Assembly (NCBI GenBank): GCA_017506865.1
Contig: JAFCMP010000518.1
Location: 372,001 to 436,000, forward strand
Length of the DNA: 64,000 bases
Reading direction: 5' to 3'
DNA from: Tribonema minus
Taxonomy: Eukaryota > Sar > Xanthophyceae > Tribonematales > Tribonemataceae
Below, piece after piece: positions 52,973 to 63,960 of the stretch (within the stretch, counting starts at the first letter, position 1; each line of letters opens with the position of its first letter). The position numbers were made by a program, and so were the translations under genes. The notes below the pieces were generated by a model, which searched no databases, was not told the DNA's origin, and saw only the letters and a list, made by a program, of their open reading frames with translations.

Positions 52973-55900
52973 ATGAAGTTCGCCAAAGCCATAGGGCTGA
53001 TCGACCACCCTCAAAGCTCGCAGCCCTTCACCTATTCTGGCACCGTTTTCGAGATCCTCGTATGGGATGTCAAGCTCTGGTTCCTGATTGGATGGATGCT
53101 GTTCTGGCTGATCCTTCGGCACACGGGCTGCATCGACCCTGCAGAGATCCCCACTGTTGCTGGCAAATACCTCGGGTACAACCAGGCGGTGCTGTCCTTC
53201 CTACTGGTATTCTTCCTCAACTCGTGAGTGATGTACCAAACGGCGGCTGAAGCAAGCAGAATGTCATTCATGGTCTGGTGCACAGTGCTGAAATTTGTGT
53301 CTGTTACGGCACGCATGGCCTCACGAAGGCCGTGCAAACACTACGTGAGGCATCGTCGCGACCCAAGACTTAGTGCAATTTAGGTTTACGCGTAGAGCAA
53401 TCGTGATACAGGCCGACAACCAGCAGCAATTGCCTCAGCTGTGCAACCAGCAAATTGCTTCACGTGCATGGCATGTAGGCTTTCTAGACTCATATCAATG
53501 AAGCGCATGCCTGCTTGACTGCTAGCTACATGCATGCAGGATTGATGACTCAGCTGCACTGTCATGAGAGCAAAAGGGGTACTGAACCTATTAGGTCATT
53601 GCTTCTCTGTTTGCAGCACCTACAATGAGTTTAAGGAGCAAGGCCGCGCTGCAGTCGCCGGTGGCAGTCCCTCTGGCACAGTGAGTACATAATCTATAAC
53701 ATTATGCGTGGCATTCGGCACAGACATGATGTACACTCTGGCACGGTAAACCACGCCATAATCTATTGCGCATTGCATCTGACCCACATATCAATTACAC
53801 ACAGTGTGTGTGTGATACACCTAGGTTGGCTGACTCTGGCGCCTTGCACCATGAGCGCAATGTTCATTTCTGCACCTTGAATTTGCGGAATGTTACTGCC
53901 TGTTGTAGGCATGCTGATGAGCTGTGCAACATGTATGCTGGCAGCAATCACCAAAGTGATGATTTTTGCACTGTGGCTCAAACAGTTGTTTGTGCAGCAG
54001 TCTCCAGTGTAAACCGCGCACACACAGTTTTTAAGGTCTGTCGCGCGATCGAGCAGTGTCAGGTCATACACATCTCAACTCCCGAATGTGCAAACACCAA
54101 TTTCATCACCTCGATGATGATGCTCAGGCAGTCATCATGGCCAAGGTGTTCTTCAAGCACGAGCCTGCACTTCAGGAGCGCGTTGTGAGGCTGGTCAACG
54201 CTGCGCACTACCTGAGCTGGATGGACCTGGCGCACTACTACAGCTGGACGGAGCTGCTTGAGAGGGGCCTGCTGACAAAGGTATGTATGTACGTCACTAA
54301 TGCAGCTGCTGACAAGGGTATGTATGTACGTTACTACTACAGCTGGATGGACCTGGCCCACTACTACAGCTGGGCAGAGCTGCTTGAGAGGGGCGTGCTG
54401 ACAAAGGTATGCATGTACGTTACTACTACAGCTGCTGACGAAGGTATGTATGTACGCTACTACTACAGCTGCTGACAAAGGTGTGTATGTACGTTACTAC
54501 TACAGCTGGACGGAGCTGCTTGAGAGGGGCCTGCTGACAAAGGTATGTATGTATGGTGTCAAAGCTAGGCGGGTGTGCTCACAAAGTCAGGTTGCGTTCA
54601 GAGGCGAGGTAGCTACATATGCTGGCAATGATAGACATAGGCATGCATGCTGGCAAAGGCATTTGTGTGTACTGACAGCTAGAGGCCGCATACATGGTGA
54701 CAAGGGTACGTAGGTATGTTTTCGATGGTGGAAGGCATGTAGCTGGCAAGGGACAAGGGTATTTGTAGGTACGTTTCTGATGGGGGGGGGAGTATGCATG
54801 CTGAAAGGGGTAGGCAAGCAGTCACCTGCATGTGCACATGCCAGCCGCCTTCTGAGTGCGAAGCCGAGTGCTCGGGATGGCCTCTGGCTGCTGCACACGC
54901 GGCGTGCAAGCAGCAGTACCTTGACAATACATGTACAGAACTCTTGCATGTATGAAAGATAGTGCGAGAGACAGACGCAGAGGTATCGCATGTATGAGCA
55001 GGATTATGGCATGTGAAGTATGAAAGACAGTGTGAGAGATAGATGCAGAGTCATGGCAACTTGTTCACCGAGGGCATGTGTGCCCGCTGGTGTCACCAGG
55101 CACATAATCACTGGGGCCTTGTCACTACAAGAACCGATAAACTGCGCACGCTCTGCACTTCTTCAGCCAAGACCTTGCTACACAACTTGCCAAATCTACA
55201 TCGACTAATGGACTAGACCATGTAGATGTCAGTCAATTATACATGGCAAGATAGCAGCTTACTACAGCGCCTTCTGAAAGCTTGCGCCACCAACATTGCA
55301 TATACGTATGTCTGCGGCAGGTGGAGATCAGCGCCCTGAAATCAATTCCCGCCTCCAAGAAGAGCCCCATTGCCATGGTCTGGGCCATGGAAGAGGTGGC
55401 CGCGTATGCTGAGCGGCAGGAGCGGGCGCTGGAGCAGTGGCTGGCACTGCCTGATGCGCAACGGCTGGGCAGCAAGCCTGCCGCCGTTCACGATCTGGTC
55501 ATGATGCGTCTGATTGGTGAGCACTGTCAACACTTGAATTCAGTGATGAAATCGCCTGAGGCGCAACGGCTGGCCAGCAAACGCGCGTCTGTTCATCATC
55601 TAGTCACGATGCGTCCAATTGGTGAGCAATGTCAACACATGAATTCAATTATCAGCATATGAACTCAGTTGTCATCACATCAATTCAGTTGTCAAACACA
55701 TGCAATTCTAACTCTGCCTGAGGCGCGCAGCGGCTGGGCAGCAAATCTGCCGCCTTTGCAAGATCTGGTCATGATGCGCTTGATTGGTGAGCACTGTCAA
55801 CACATGAATTCAGTTGTCAGCACATGAATTCAGTTGTCAACACATGAAGTCAGGCGCAATGGCTGGGCAGCAAACCTGCCGCTGTTCAGGATCTTGTCAT

Positions 55901-58388
55901 GATGCGCTTGATTGGTGAGCATTGTCAGCACATGAGTTCAGTTGTCAAGCCCAGCACCTGTGCAAGCCTGCGGCCGTTCATTCTTACGTCATCATGCGTT
56001 TCATTGTATGACTTCGTGATGACTTTAATGCTGCGCGCTTTGATGCTCTGCTTTGCTTGCAGAGCTTCTCACATGATCTTATAAGAAAAGCTGAGAAATG
56101 TTCTTTCTGTAGTTTACCCATGTGCCTATGCATGAGCTACTTACAACTCATGACCTCATGCAACGTACAACTACTGATTTGTTGCTTGTTGTTGCGAGCC
56201 GATTCTGTTGATGAAAAATGTGCCGCACATGGCATGCCTCATTAACGGCAGGCAATGCCTTCCGCCTTTTGACGTGCAAACTTCAACTTGCTACAGCTCC
56301 CGGCTTGCTGCCGCCTACAGATACTCTCAACGCTCACTCTACAATGCGCTGACGATTATGCCGCAGCCGGCAGTCACATTCATGAATCAGTGAGTGCGGT
56401 CATTGCGTTTTGAAATTGTAGTTCTCTGCTTCACTGCTGTACGCAGACTCGCTCCACGAGAGCTGCTTCCGCCACACGCAGCAGGCCTCATGTGCGGGAG
56501 GCAGTTACTTTCATGAATTCACAAATTCGGCCCCCGAGAGCGCTTTGATACGCTTTGTTGTGTACTTGTCACAGCACGCACACTTCAACTCTGCTTGCTT
56601 CAACTTCAACTTTCTCGCTGCCGAACGCGCGCAGACTCGCTCAACGAGGGCCGCTCCCGCTACAACGCGCTGGCCATTTGCCGCAGCGTTCAGGTCCCAA
56701 CCATCTACACGCACATGCTGTTCTGGCTCATGACGGTGTTCCTGCTGGTGCTGGGGTTCTATGCCGGTGAGCACTGACTGATTGTGCTGAGCGCTGCTGC
56801 TGGTCGTAGTGTGTGGGGTATGTATCTGTATGAATAATGCTGCGGCAAACGAACGAATTTGATATGCACATGTTGAAAGGTTGTTATGGCTGAATTGAGG
56901 TGTAGTACTGACAGATGGAGCAACCAAAGTTCAACGCCTGAAGATGATTACTAGTCAGGTCCACAACAGCGATACATGCGGACTGTTACACGCGAGCCGG
57001 TCAATGACATGCGCCATGTTTTGAGTGTATGATCGCTAACACAAGTGCTACGGTCCCTTCAGAGCTATTACAAATTTCGTAACTTCCAAGACATGCATTC
57101 TTACTACCTTCCCAAAACGTGCTCTCTTTTTCACATGTACTACACTATGCATCCACCGACTCAGCAAGGATCAGATCACAGACTCATGTGTGCATTTTAA
57201 GCCACCTCGTTGATATTTCCCCCTCTGCGATGGTATTCTACAGGCATTGGAAGCGAGACCAGTGCTGACGAGGTTGCGGACCAGTCTTGGTGGATTGGAG
57301 GCTACATACTGGTCACACTCAGCTTCCTGGGCGTGTTTGATGTGGCCATGGCACTCAGGGAGCCCTTCGGCATCGACTCCGGCTTGGACATTGACCCGTG
57401 AGTATGTGCGCTGTGCCTTGGACTAACCATAATGACGACTTCAATGCCCGCGTATGCTATTTCGACTTCGAAGTATGAGGTTTGGGCACCTCAAAAGCTT
57501 GCCCCAAGGGGTGACATTGACCCGTGATTCTGTGCGCTGTGCCTTGGCCTGACCATAACTGTGAGGTCAAGACAGCTACTGCTGTGCCTTGGCCTAACTA
57601 TGAGTATGACGTTAAGAACGCTGTTTCGTGAAGTTATGCGGTTGTGGAGCCTAACGCTAACACTAACCCTAACCCTAACCCTAAGCAGACACTTGCCCCG
57701 ATGATTACACTGACCGTGAGTTTGTGCTGTGCCTTGGTGCCTTGGCCTGAACACAGCTACACGATTGACTACAGAATTGATGTCCAAGCATTAGCTATCT
57801 TTGTGTGGCATTGCAGAAACTTGCTCCGATGGTGAGTCTGGGGTCTTTCCACAGATCTGCGCCCTTGTTCATTGGCCAGAGGGTATGCTTTGATATCGTG
57901 TACTTCATGTGGCTGTATATTCAATTGTCTGGTTGACGCTACGAGACTTGATGTGGTTTCCTTACCATGATGTTGTATCGGGAGCGCTCCTCGACGTTCA
58001 TAATGTGCACGCGACAGCAGCATCATCTGTACTACCAACTGCAATGCAAGCCTCAGCATCCGGCGCAGCCAACTGCTATGCAAGCCTCTGCATCCGGCAC
58101 AAGCGCAATCTGACGCGCCACTGACCATGTCCCCTGTTTTTCAGGCTGATCTTTGTGGAGGGCAACATGAAGACACACAAGGCCATTCTAGACATGCCCA
58201 CCATGCTAGAGTTGGAGCAACCGCAGAAGCCCAGCTTCGACATGTTCATGCGGTCCAAGCCAGCGGAACTTGCAGGGGACTTTGCACCTGCCGCGCGGGG
58301 GCCCTCCTACGTTTCCACCTACAAGGCGCCCGACAATTCGGAGATGAGAAAGATGCTTTCGGCGCGTCTGCCGAAGGATGCCGAGTAG
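52973..58388 (+). CDS. Bestrophin-like anion channel, seven exons
   Basis: Exons 52973-53223, 53617-53680, 54128-54280, 55321-55516, 56635-56766, 57244-57397 and 58145-58388 join in frame throughout to 397 residues and TAG. All introns are GT-AG. Family features: an N-terminal SGTVFEILVWDVKLWFLIGW membrane segment, the NAAHYLSW...YSWTELLERGLLTKVE region that corresponds to the bestrophin NLSH...F.T...GFMTxxE stretch, VQVPTIYTHMLFWLMTVFLL (compare IPLVYTQVVTLAVYSFFL), and GVFDVAMALREPFGIDSGLD leading to DIDPLIFVEGNM (compare VAEQLINPFGEDDDDFE). Bestrophins are pentameric anion channels; algal members pass chloride or bicarbonate and several sit in plastid thylakoids. No obvious targeting peptide is seen. 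The C-terminal 60 residues are likely disordered. Introns 3, 4 and 6 begin with tandem copies of the preceding exon end, and intron 4 also contains decayed copies of the exon 5 start. Confidence 0.9.
54281..54760 (+). repeat. Donor-side ladder after bestrophin exon 3
   Basis: The true donor is at 54281. Copies of GCTGACAAAG-GTATGTATGTACG with variable lengths of preceding exon follow at about 54318, 54407, 54444, 54481 and 54541, with more decayed ones to about 54755. Two copies (ending 54406 and 54540) include the LDxx-type exon segment GAGCTGCTTGAGAGGGGC. The reading frame stays open through the first three copies, to the stop at 54473-54475. Confidence 0.9.
55540..56010 (+). repeat. Donor-side ladder after bestrophin exon 4
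   Basis: The true donor is at 55517. Copies of GGCGCAACGGCTGG.CAGCAA, then the VHDLVMMRLIG-coding stretch and ATTG-GTGAGCA, end near 55621, 55786 and 55916, with a decayed one near 55998. The intron parts share CAACACATGAATTCAGTTGTCA. Period about 105-165 bp. Confidence 0.9.
56290..56500 (+). repeat. Acceptor-side copies before bestrophin exon 5
   Basis: Two decayed copies of the exon 5 start (ACTCGCTCAACGAGGGCCGC in the real exon at 56635) begin near 56320 (after GCCTACAG) and 56447 (after TGTACGCAG). Confidence 0.65.
57398..57740 (+). repeat. Donor-side copies after bestrophin exon 6 and telomere-type run
   Basis: ACATTGACCCGTGA followed by TGTGCGCTGTGCCTTGG occurs at the true exon end (57388) and again near 57512 and, decayed, near 57705. 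A CTAACCCTAACCCTAACC run lies at 57655-57684. Confidence 0.75.
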
Positions 58389-60092
58389 ACTGGGGGACGA
58401 ACCGTACACGAGCATGGAATACCTTTGCCGGTTAAATGCGTATGCGCAGAGTGAAGTTCAGTGTTGAAGTGTGACGTTCCCCGTGCGCAAGCGAAATGCG
58501 CACTGCGCACGCGCAGCAGAATGCGTCATACGAAGCGCACCGAGCGCGCAGTGCAGCGGCCACTGAGATAAGCCGCAGCATAGTCATGCGTCCGCTGTAA
58601 GTCGATCCAGTCTTCTCAGCACGCGAGAGTACCAGCGCGCAACCGACGCAAGAACGTGAGCAATGGCAGAACTGAACTTCAATATTTCATTGCTGAATAA
58701 TTAAATACTTGGGGGGAAACGCAAAACATCCAGTCATCACTGACCCTGAACATCATGCCTATGCCTTCTGTTCTGGGCTCCGTGTGCATGCGGCATCACT
58801 CCTCAATGCCATTGTTTGCACTTTACGGAAGCATGTAGCCGTGCAAGAGCTTTGGGTGTGTATTTCTGTGCGTGGCATGCACTGGCCTATGCTCAAGTCA
58901 TGCTCGACTCTGTGCCCCGCTCCCTGCGCAAATGGCAGATGTATGTGGTAGATGCATGATGTCTAACCCTAACCCTGTGTTGTGCGGCTTGCATGCTGTG
59001 CCCTGGTTGACTAATTAGGCTCTGTGGACTTCTAGTTGAAGTCATCGCAGGTGCTTGCAGCGTGCGTGATGATCGAGTGCATTGAGGGTCTGCTTGCTGG
59101 CACAGATGAAGTAGCTGCGCTGCTGCAATGCAGGGCTCAACAGCAAATGCCGCACAGAGATCCAGCAACTGATCACAACCACACATGCAGTGAATGACTT
59201 TGGTGTCCACCAAAGCCTGCAGCAGGTCTCTACAGTGTTGCAAGGTGAAACAGAGAAACTGCATGCTCAATGCAAAGTCAAGAGTGAACTGGACCAGCTC
59301 TGACATTGCAGCAAAGCAGCAGAGGAGAGCGGCCAAGTTGCCACATGGAAAGCTGCACAGCAATTGATGCACGTAATAAGAAATGTATTAATGGTGCAAC
59401 ACAACAGGAAGAGAGGAGGAGAGGGGCGGCAGCCCGTGTTACATAGGTATCACGACACGGTCGGTCACTACGGCACATGACCGCTTTTTCGCCCAATGCA
59501 AAGTGACACTTGCAGCACGCTACCGCTGCCACCGCTTTTTGAGGTTCAGTGACGCCATGCATAACATTGGTGCAGAGTGCAATCCAGCTTCGCAATGGCG
59601 TGATGCTGTCACAGTGCGCAGCCTTCTCAGCATGACCTACTCATTCAGTGGTGGACCATGTTACACTAGTGACAGCAAATCCTCATAGGACCCTGGAATC
59701 CCATACACTCGGCGAACCCGAAGCGCGAACGCTCTTAATAAGCCTCTTTCGCAGCGTGGAGCGGTGCTGCCCCAGCTCAAGCGAGCCCTATTGCTCTTGG
59801 AGCATCTGCACGCCAGCTGCATCAGCGCTCAACTTGCCCGCATGGCCTGCAAATAGCAAGCCGATGACCATATAAATGAGATTTTGCTGACCTTAGAGGT
59901 CGCATGCGCCTCATTACCGCAGCGCATTACCTACTAGTAGTACATGCCTTACACAACACACCTCCATACACACCAACGCGGACACACAGCGGCACTGCCT
60001 ACCACGCCCGCTCGCTCACATGCGTCATGCACCGCACCCCAACCTCCCTCACACCAAGCCCTAACCCTAGTTGTCATCAACAGCAGCGCTCA
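58389..60092. other. Intergenic region between bestrophin and helicase genes
   Basis: A plus-strand segment at 59051-59197 follows CATCGCAG, stays open (VLAACVMIECIEGLLAGTDE...) and ends in TGA; it is not recognised. No other gene was seen. Confidence 0.3.
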
Positions 60093-61055
60093 TCAGTCAC
60101 TGTCCATGACCTCCAGCGCGTCAGCAGCCGTTCCACCGCCCAGTGGCAGTGCACGTGCCCTGGCCAGCGCCTTAGCGGCGCCGCCATCGGGGTCATCGAT
60201 ATCGATGGCATCATGCGAACCCGTGCCTGCAGACGCAGGAGCATGTTCCCGCGCCATCGCAGCGCCACCATCCATCACCATCACACCAGGGGCGTTTGCG
60301 TGTCCCATGGCAGCACCGGCGGCGCCGCCGCTGCCGCCACAACGATTATTACCCTCTGCAGCAGCAGCAGCGCCAGCAGCAGCACCAGCGTCTTCAGTAG
60401 ACGCGGCAGCAGCGGCAGTGCTGCCGCCACCGCCGCCGCCGCCGCCGTCATCGCCGCCAGCAGCCGCCTGCGCCAGCTTGGCCTCGCGCCACCGCTTGAA
60501 CTCCGTGTAGCTCTTGCTGAGGCGCAGCTGCAGCTGTGTGCGCGTGAGCGCCACGCCGACGGCGTTGGCCAGCTGCACGCCGAGCACCGCGGGCTCGGAG
60601 CGCTGCCACGCGTCTGCCGGCAGTGCCGCCCACGCCTCCGTCGCCGCCATGCACGCGCCGCACAGGCCGCGCGATGTCATCATGCTGCCGCCGCCGCCGC
60701 CGCTGCCGCCGCTGCTGCTGCGCTGGGGCGTCGACGGCGCGGCGGCAGCAGCAGCAGCAGCAGTGCTCTCGACAGCGGCGACGCAGACACCGCCATCGGG
60801 GAGCCGTTGGCGGCGGGCAGCGGCGCACGCGGGGAGGCAGCGGCGGCGGCGGCGGCGATCGGCGAGCCGAGTAGCATGGGCGAGTGGGGCAGCTGGGAGC
60901 GGGAGGAGGTGACGACGGCGGTGGCGCGGCGGTGTGTGCAGGTGCAGTCGGCGGTGCGGTCAGGGGCGTCTTTGGTCGCGAGAAATTTGCCAAAGTCGCT
61001 GCCCAGCTGCACGCGCGGCCACTCGCGGCCCTTCGTCTGGTGCACTGAGCAATGC

Positions 61056-61102
<47 letters not shown>

Positions 61103-63765
61103 ATGCGGGGGGCGTGAGTGCGTTGTGTGTGTGTGTGTGGCTTCGCATGATTGGATCACGGTGGTGATTGAATGGCGATGCTGCCTAGAGCGACGGGCAG
61201 ATCACCACAGCAGAGTGCACGTGCATAATTGTCATCATACGATATGGACTACACAATGGCAGCAAGATTTACACTTCTGGAGTATCGGTATGTATCCTGT
61301 GGCATTGTTGCGCCCTGAGCCAGAGTCAATGCAAGTTTACACACATCAGGTGTACACGCTTGTGGCAAGCTTGATTGTGATCATCTGAGCACTTTCGCAC
61401 CCTGGGCGAGGGTTGATGCAAGTGCTACACATACTTCTACAAGAAGTGATTGTCGATGCGCAATAAGACACTTCCAAGTTGTCATCAGATACGCGCAGGC
61501 TCTGATAGCAAGCATGACATCAATTATCTTTTTTTTTTTTTTTTTTTGCGCCTTAAGCAAGCAGTACTCGGAAGGTACACTTACAAACACTTACTTGCGT
61601 ACGCAAGAAGTACTCAGAAGGTACACGTACAAACACTCACCGGTGCAGATGACGATCTGCGCGTCGCGCTCCTCCGCCGTCTGCGCCCCCTGCAGCCGCG
61701 CCATCAGCTCCTCAAACGCCTGAGCGCTGCCTAGCCGCTCAGACAGCGCCTTCACCAGCGCGCACTGATTCATCATGGGCAGATCCTCGTCCTCCTCGGC
61801 CTACTCGTACACCGCAGCAAACGACGTCAGCGCGGCGCCGCCATTATAGTAGCTTGCGCGCGCCCCGCGCTTGAGGTCGTGCAGGTTCCCCAGGATGCGC
61901 AGGTAGGCGGCGAGCGACTGGTCATCACGCATGATCACGTGGAGCCGCGCCACGCTGCCGGTGAGCACTGCCGCGGCAGCCGCGCCCGCTTCCTCGTCGA
62001 TGTCGGCGTCAGTGCTCAGCAGCACGCCCAGCCCCAGCGCCGCGATCGCCGCCTCCACCACGCCGCGGTTCGTGTTGCACAGCACCGTGTACGGGTGCGC
62101 GAGCGCCGTTGGGACCTCGCTTGAAGTTTCAACTTCAGTTGAAGTTACAACTTCAGTTGAAGTTTCATGCCCATTTGAAGTTTGAGGCCCACTTGAAGCT
62201 GATGTTGGGCTTGAAGTTGAAGTCGGGCGCGACCACTCCAGAACCTCCCCACGCGCTGCCGCGCCGCCCACGATGGGCGGTGGCAGGTACGGCGGCACGC
62301 CGGAGGCGGCAATGCGCCGGTCCGCTGCCGCGCGAGCCGCAGCCATGGGCCGAAAGTGATGATCGAAGTACGCGTTCACCTCGGCGGCGATGGCGGGGCC
62401 GAAGCGCCAGGACGTGCGCATGGTGTACACGCACAATGCGCGCTGCGCAGTGGCCTGCGGCAGTGTCGCCAACGCCTGCTCCATGCTGTTGGTGGCGCTG
62501 CGGAACTGGTAGATGGACTGCAGGGGGTCGCCCCACCAGGTACATGATTGGGGACGGGGGCGGGGGGGGCGTGCACGGCGGTGCGCACGCGCGCGCGCGC
62601 GCGCATGAGGGACATCATGGAGGCCTGCACGTCGTTCATGTCCTGCGCGCGGGCAGAGTTGAAGTAGAAACAAGATTGAGATAAGTTCATGTATTCCATA
62701 GTATATCAAATGTGACGTGCCGCATAAGCGGTGGATCGGCACACAGGCCGTCAAGAGGGGAGTTTTGGCATGCGAACAGCGCTGACATGCTGGCAGAGAA
62801 CACCGCCACGAGTGCTCTCCCAATGGTGATGTGCGCACATCGATTGGGAGCGTCACAACTCGCAGCCCGCATATCGCTCCGCAAAGCTGTACAACCCCCA
62901 GAAAAAACAGATGCAATGTCAGCTGTGTGCAGCCAACAGAGCAGCACCAGAAGGAGCCCAGCACATACTTCGATATGACTGCAAGTGAGTACGACAGACA
63001 TGCCAGAAAGCCTGCACGTCCCTCAACTCGTGCTACAGTGCCAAACCTAGTGCACAGGCAAGACAACCGCATGGTGTTGCGTTGAAATGGGGTCAGGGCT
63101 GGAGTTGAACCCTAACGCACGGGAACGACGTTCACATCATGCAGCTAAACGGGCAACAGATGGCTTGCACGATTGCTGAGCAGGTCCTCTTCTGCATCAC
63201 CAGAACCATTGCGCGCATGATGATTGTACAACCGGAAACCGTTGTCCGTACAATTGACAACTGAACAACGGCATAACTGGCACTAAGGGCTGCTATTGCT
63301 GTTGCTCCTGTCGCTCATGTGCGCACCGCCCGTGCCGTGTATGCACAGTATTTCCATCCGTACTGTATGTGTACAGTGTCTTCCATTCATGCACGTCACA
63401 AACGGCAAAGCATCTAAAGTTAGCCGTGCTGCATCTAGAGTTGATGACACAGCGGCATACTTCAAGTTTGAAGGATCTTGTACCTGTGCTTCGTCCACCA
63501 GGACATGGTCAAGCGCGGAAGCCGTGCTGTGTAAGCGTTTCCACATCTTCCATTCGTGCACCTTGTACAACGAAGACCAACCATCTGCAGTTAGTCATGC
63601 TGCACGTACGGTGATGTGTGTCTGGCTGGCGTACTTCAAGTTTGAAGTAGTGTGTACCTGTGCTTCATCTACGAGGACGTAGTCAAGTGCGGCGGAGGAA
63701 ACGCCGCTGGTGCCGCGGGGCGCAGACCAGAGCAGCGTGTCGTGAGGATGCTCCAGCATGTAGAT
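60093..63765 (-). CDS. FBH1-like superfamily 1 (UvrD-type) DNA helicase, partial and disrupted
   Basis: Minus-strand exons: 63765-63658 (36 codons, IYMLEHPHDTLLWSAPRGTS to YVLVDEAQ, motif II), 62642-61641 and 61044-60093. Across them lie DMNDVQASMMSLMRAR, GDPLQSIYQFRSATNSMEQ (motif III type), TMRTSWRFGPAIAAEVNAYF (motif IV), VHQTKGREWPRVQLGSDFG (motif V) and VGVALTRTQLQLRLSKS (motif VI). The order and spacing fit F-box DNA helicase 1, a 3'-5' helicase that curbs recombination; the Walker A exon lies beyond the window. As read, the middle exon changes frame twice in G/C runs around 62525-62580 and has an in-frame TAG at 61801-61803. The last exon changes frame once in a poly-Ala/CTG linker near 60720-60790. 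These could be true decay, strain variation or sequence errors. The (CT)n pyrimidine tract of the last intron lies at 61061-61098. The 494-codon plus-strand frame over 59904-61388 is a shadow. Confidence 0.7.
61061..61098 (-). repeat. (CT)n microsatellite as polypyrimidine tract
   Basis: About 19 GA units on the plus strand are CT on the helicase strand, a few bases upstream of the CATTGCTCAG acceptor at 61045. The tract therefore doubles as the splice-acceptor pyrimidine tract. Confidence 0.8.
62110..62226 (-). repeat. ACTTGAAGT-word array inside helicase coding exon
   Basis: Nine or ten copies of CTTGAAGTT or AACTTCA words are packed in about 115 bp. On the coding strand they translate, in frame, to a low-complexity Thr/Ser/Glu/Val stretch (STEVVTSTEVETSSEV). 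It interrupts the region between helicase motifs and looks like an in-frame expansion of a word that is otherwise non-coding here. Confidence 0.75.
63470..63657 (-). repeat. Donor-side copy of helicase motif II exon
   Basis: A decayed copy of the exon end (minus strand GACCATGTCCTGGTGGACGA followed by AGCACAG-GTACAAG) ends at 63484, 174 bp from the true donor at 63658. The intervening intron units share TACTTCAAGTTTGAAG and TCCATTC(A/G)TGCAC. Confidence 0.85.
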
Positions 63766-63859
63766 CTGCGGCCGCAAGCCCGGCAAGGGACACACAGGCA
63801 TCAGTGGGACTTGTGTCATGACGAATTTCAGCAGGCGGGCATGCAAGCACTTTCTGTCC

Positions 63860-63960
63860 TGTCGCTGCGGAATGGTCCAGCCGCGGGGCGCAGACCAGAG
63901 CAGCGTGTCACGAGGATGCTGCAGCATGTAGATCTGTGGCCGCGAGCACAGGAAGAGATG
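63860..63960 (-). repeat. Acceptor-side copy of helicase motif II exon
   Basis: A copy of the exon start (IYMLQHPRDTLLWSAPRG) begins at 63933, 168 bp from the true start at 63765, and breaks off into intron DNA after the shared GCGGGGCGCAGACC segment. Confidence 0.85.

Noticed and set aside
59904-61388. 494-codon plus-strand open frame
   Set aside because: It overlaps conserved helicase motifs V and VI on the minus strand, is low-complexity and has no recognisable domain; it is a shadow of the helicase gene.
61801-61803. Stop-codon reassignment (TAG as a sense codon)
   Set aside because: PSMB3 and the bestrophin-like gene both end naturally at TAG, so a local defect or error in the helicase gene is more likely.
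63080-63125. tRNA-like B-box (GGGTTCAACTCC on the minus strand)
   Set aside because: No matching stems for a T-arm, acceptor or anticodon arm; the word overlaps telomere-like AGGGTT DNA.
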